Part shown: piece after piece, positions 63,961-64,000 of the stretch | How the letters are laid out: each line of letters opens with the position of its first letter | Numbering within the stretch: position 1 is the first letter of the stretch | Assembly: GCA_963513935.1 (NCBI GenBank) | Contig: OY740768.1 | Location: 44,882,368-44,946,367 of the forward strand | Reading direction: 5' to 3' | DNA length: 64,000 nt | Source: Aphrophora alni | Taxonomy: Eukaryota > Arthropoda > Insecta > Hemiptera > Aphrophoridae | Program-made: the position numbers and the translations under genes | The notes under the pieces: model-generated | Database searches by the model: none | What the model was told of the DNA's origin: nothing | The model's input: the letters and a program-made list of their open reading frames with translations, nothing else

Positions 63961-64000
63961 TTATAAGTCTATTATTATAATTGTTCCAAATTATTATAAA

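Larger units (their letters stand above)
53110..64000 (+). repeat. Large tandem unit, copy 3 (runs off the window)
   Basis: Third copy, with blocks B (53.16), C (54.9), D (56.6), TA tract, E (57.3-58.2), post-E (59.03), end of G (59.45), H (59.64), J (61.31), I (62.93) and K (63.4). It contains a private 341-bp foldback element at 59.99-60.33 kb and a tRNA-like segment at 60.81 kb. Overall divergence from the other copies is high. Confidence 0.7.

Overview
This is a very AT-rich (A+T clearly above 65%), gene-poor stretch of a eukaryotic nuclear genome, most likely from an arthropod. The signs are long TA microsatellites, single-copy-looking non-coding DNA between decayed transposons, a 200-N assembly gap at 14075-14274, and no intact gene in 64 kb. 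Every protein resemblance I can defend belongs to a dead transposable element: a piggyBac transposase relic (11.7-12.35 kb, minus), a 5'-truncated non-LTR retrotransposon (34.5-37.26 kb, minus) and a DUF4817/DDE-type IS630-Tc1-mariner transposase relic (46.37-47.35 kb, plus). The last type is frequent in arthropod genomes, which is the main taxonomic hint; it is an inference. The remaining open frames are 60-110 codons, AT-driven or microsatellite-driven, and I do not call them genes.

Layout. 1-26.6 kb: mostly featureless AT-rich DNA with small tandem repeats, a diverged dispersed repeat pair (7.08-7.95 and 12.66-13.56 kb), the piggyBac relic, the gap, a relatively GC-rich block (14.59-15.13 kb), a compound GGAT/GATA/GA microsatellite (16.18-16.40 kb) and an inverted dispersed repeat pair (16.87-17.01 and 20.50-20.64 kb).

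26.6-64 kb: by reading the sequence against itself I find three diverged copies of one large unit, all in the same orientation (unit 1 about 26.64-37.45 kb, unit 2 about 38.31-50.42 kb, unit 3 about 53.11 kb to the window end). The same short recognisable blocks (named here B, C, D, E, G, H, I, plus J and K in units 2 and 3) recur in the same order. The units differ by private insertions: the retrotransposon in unit 1; a GC-richer inverted-repeat element, the mariner relic and a small perfect inverted-repeat element in unit 2; and a 341-bp foldback element flanked by TA in unit 3. Within each unit, blocks B and C are themselves related, so a smaller duplication preceded the large one.

What the array does is unknown. 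I see no conserved long reading frame across the three units. A decayed tandem segmental duplication of non-coding or intronic DNA is the cautious reading. Coordinates of diverged blocks are approximate (tens of bases), because they were aligned by eye.
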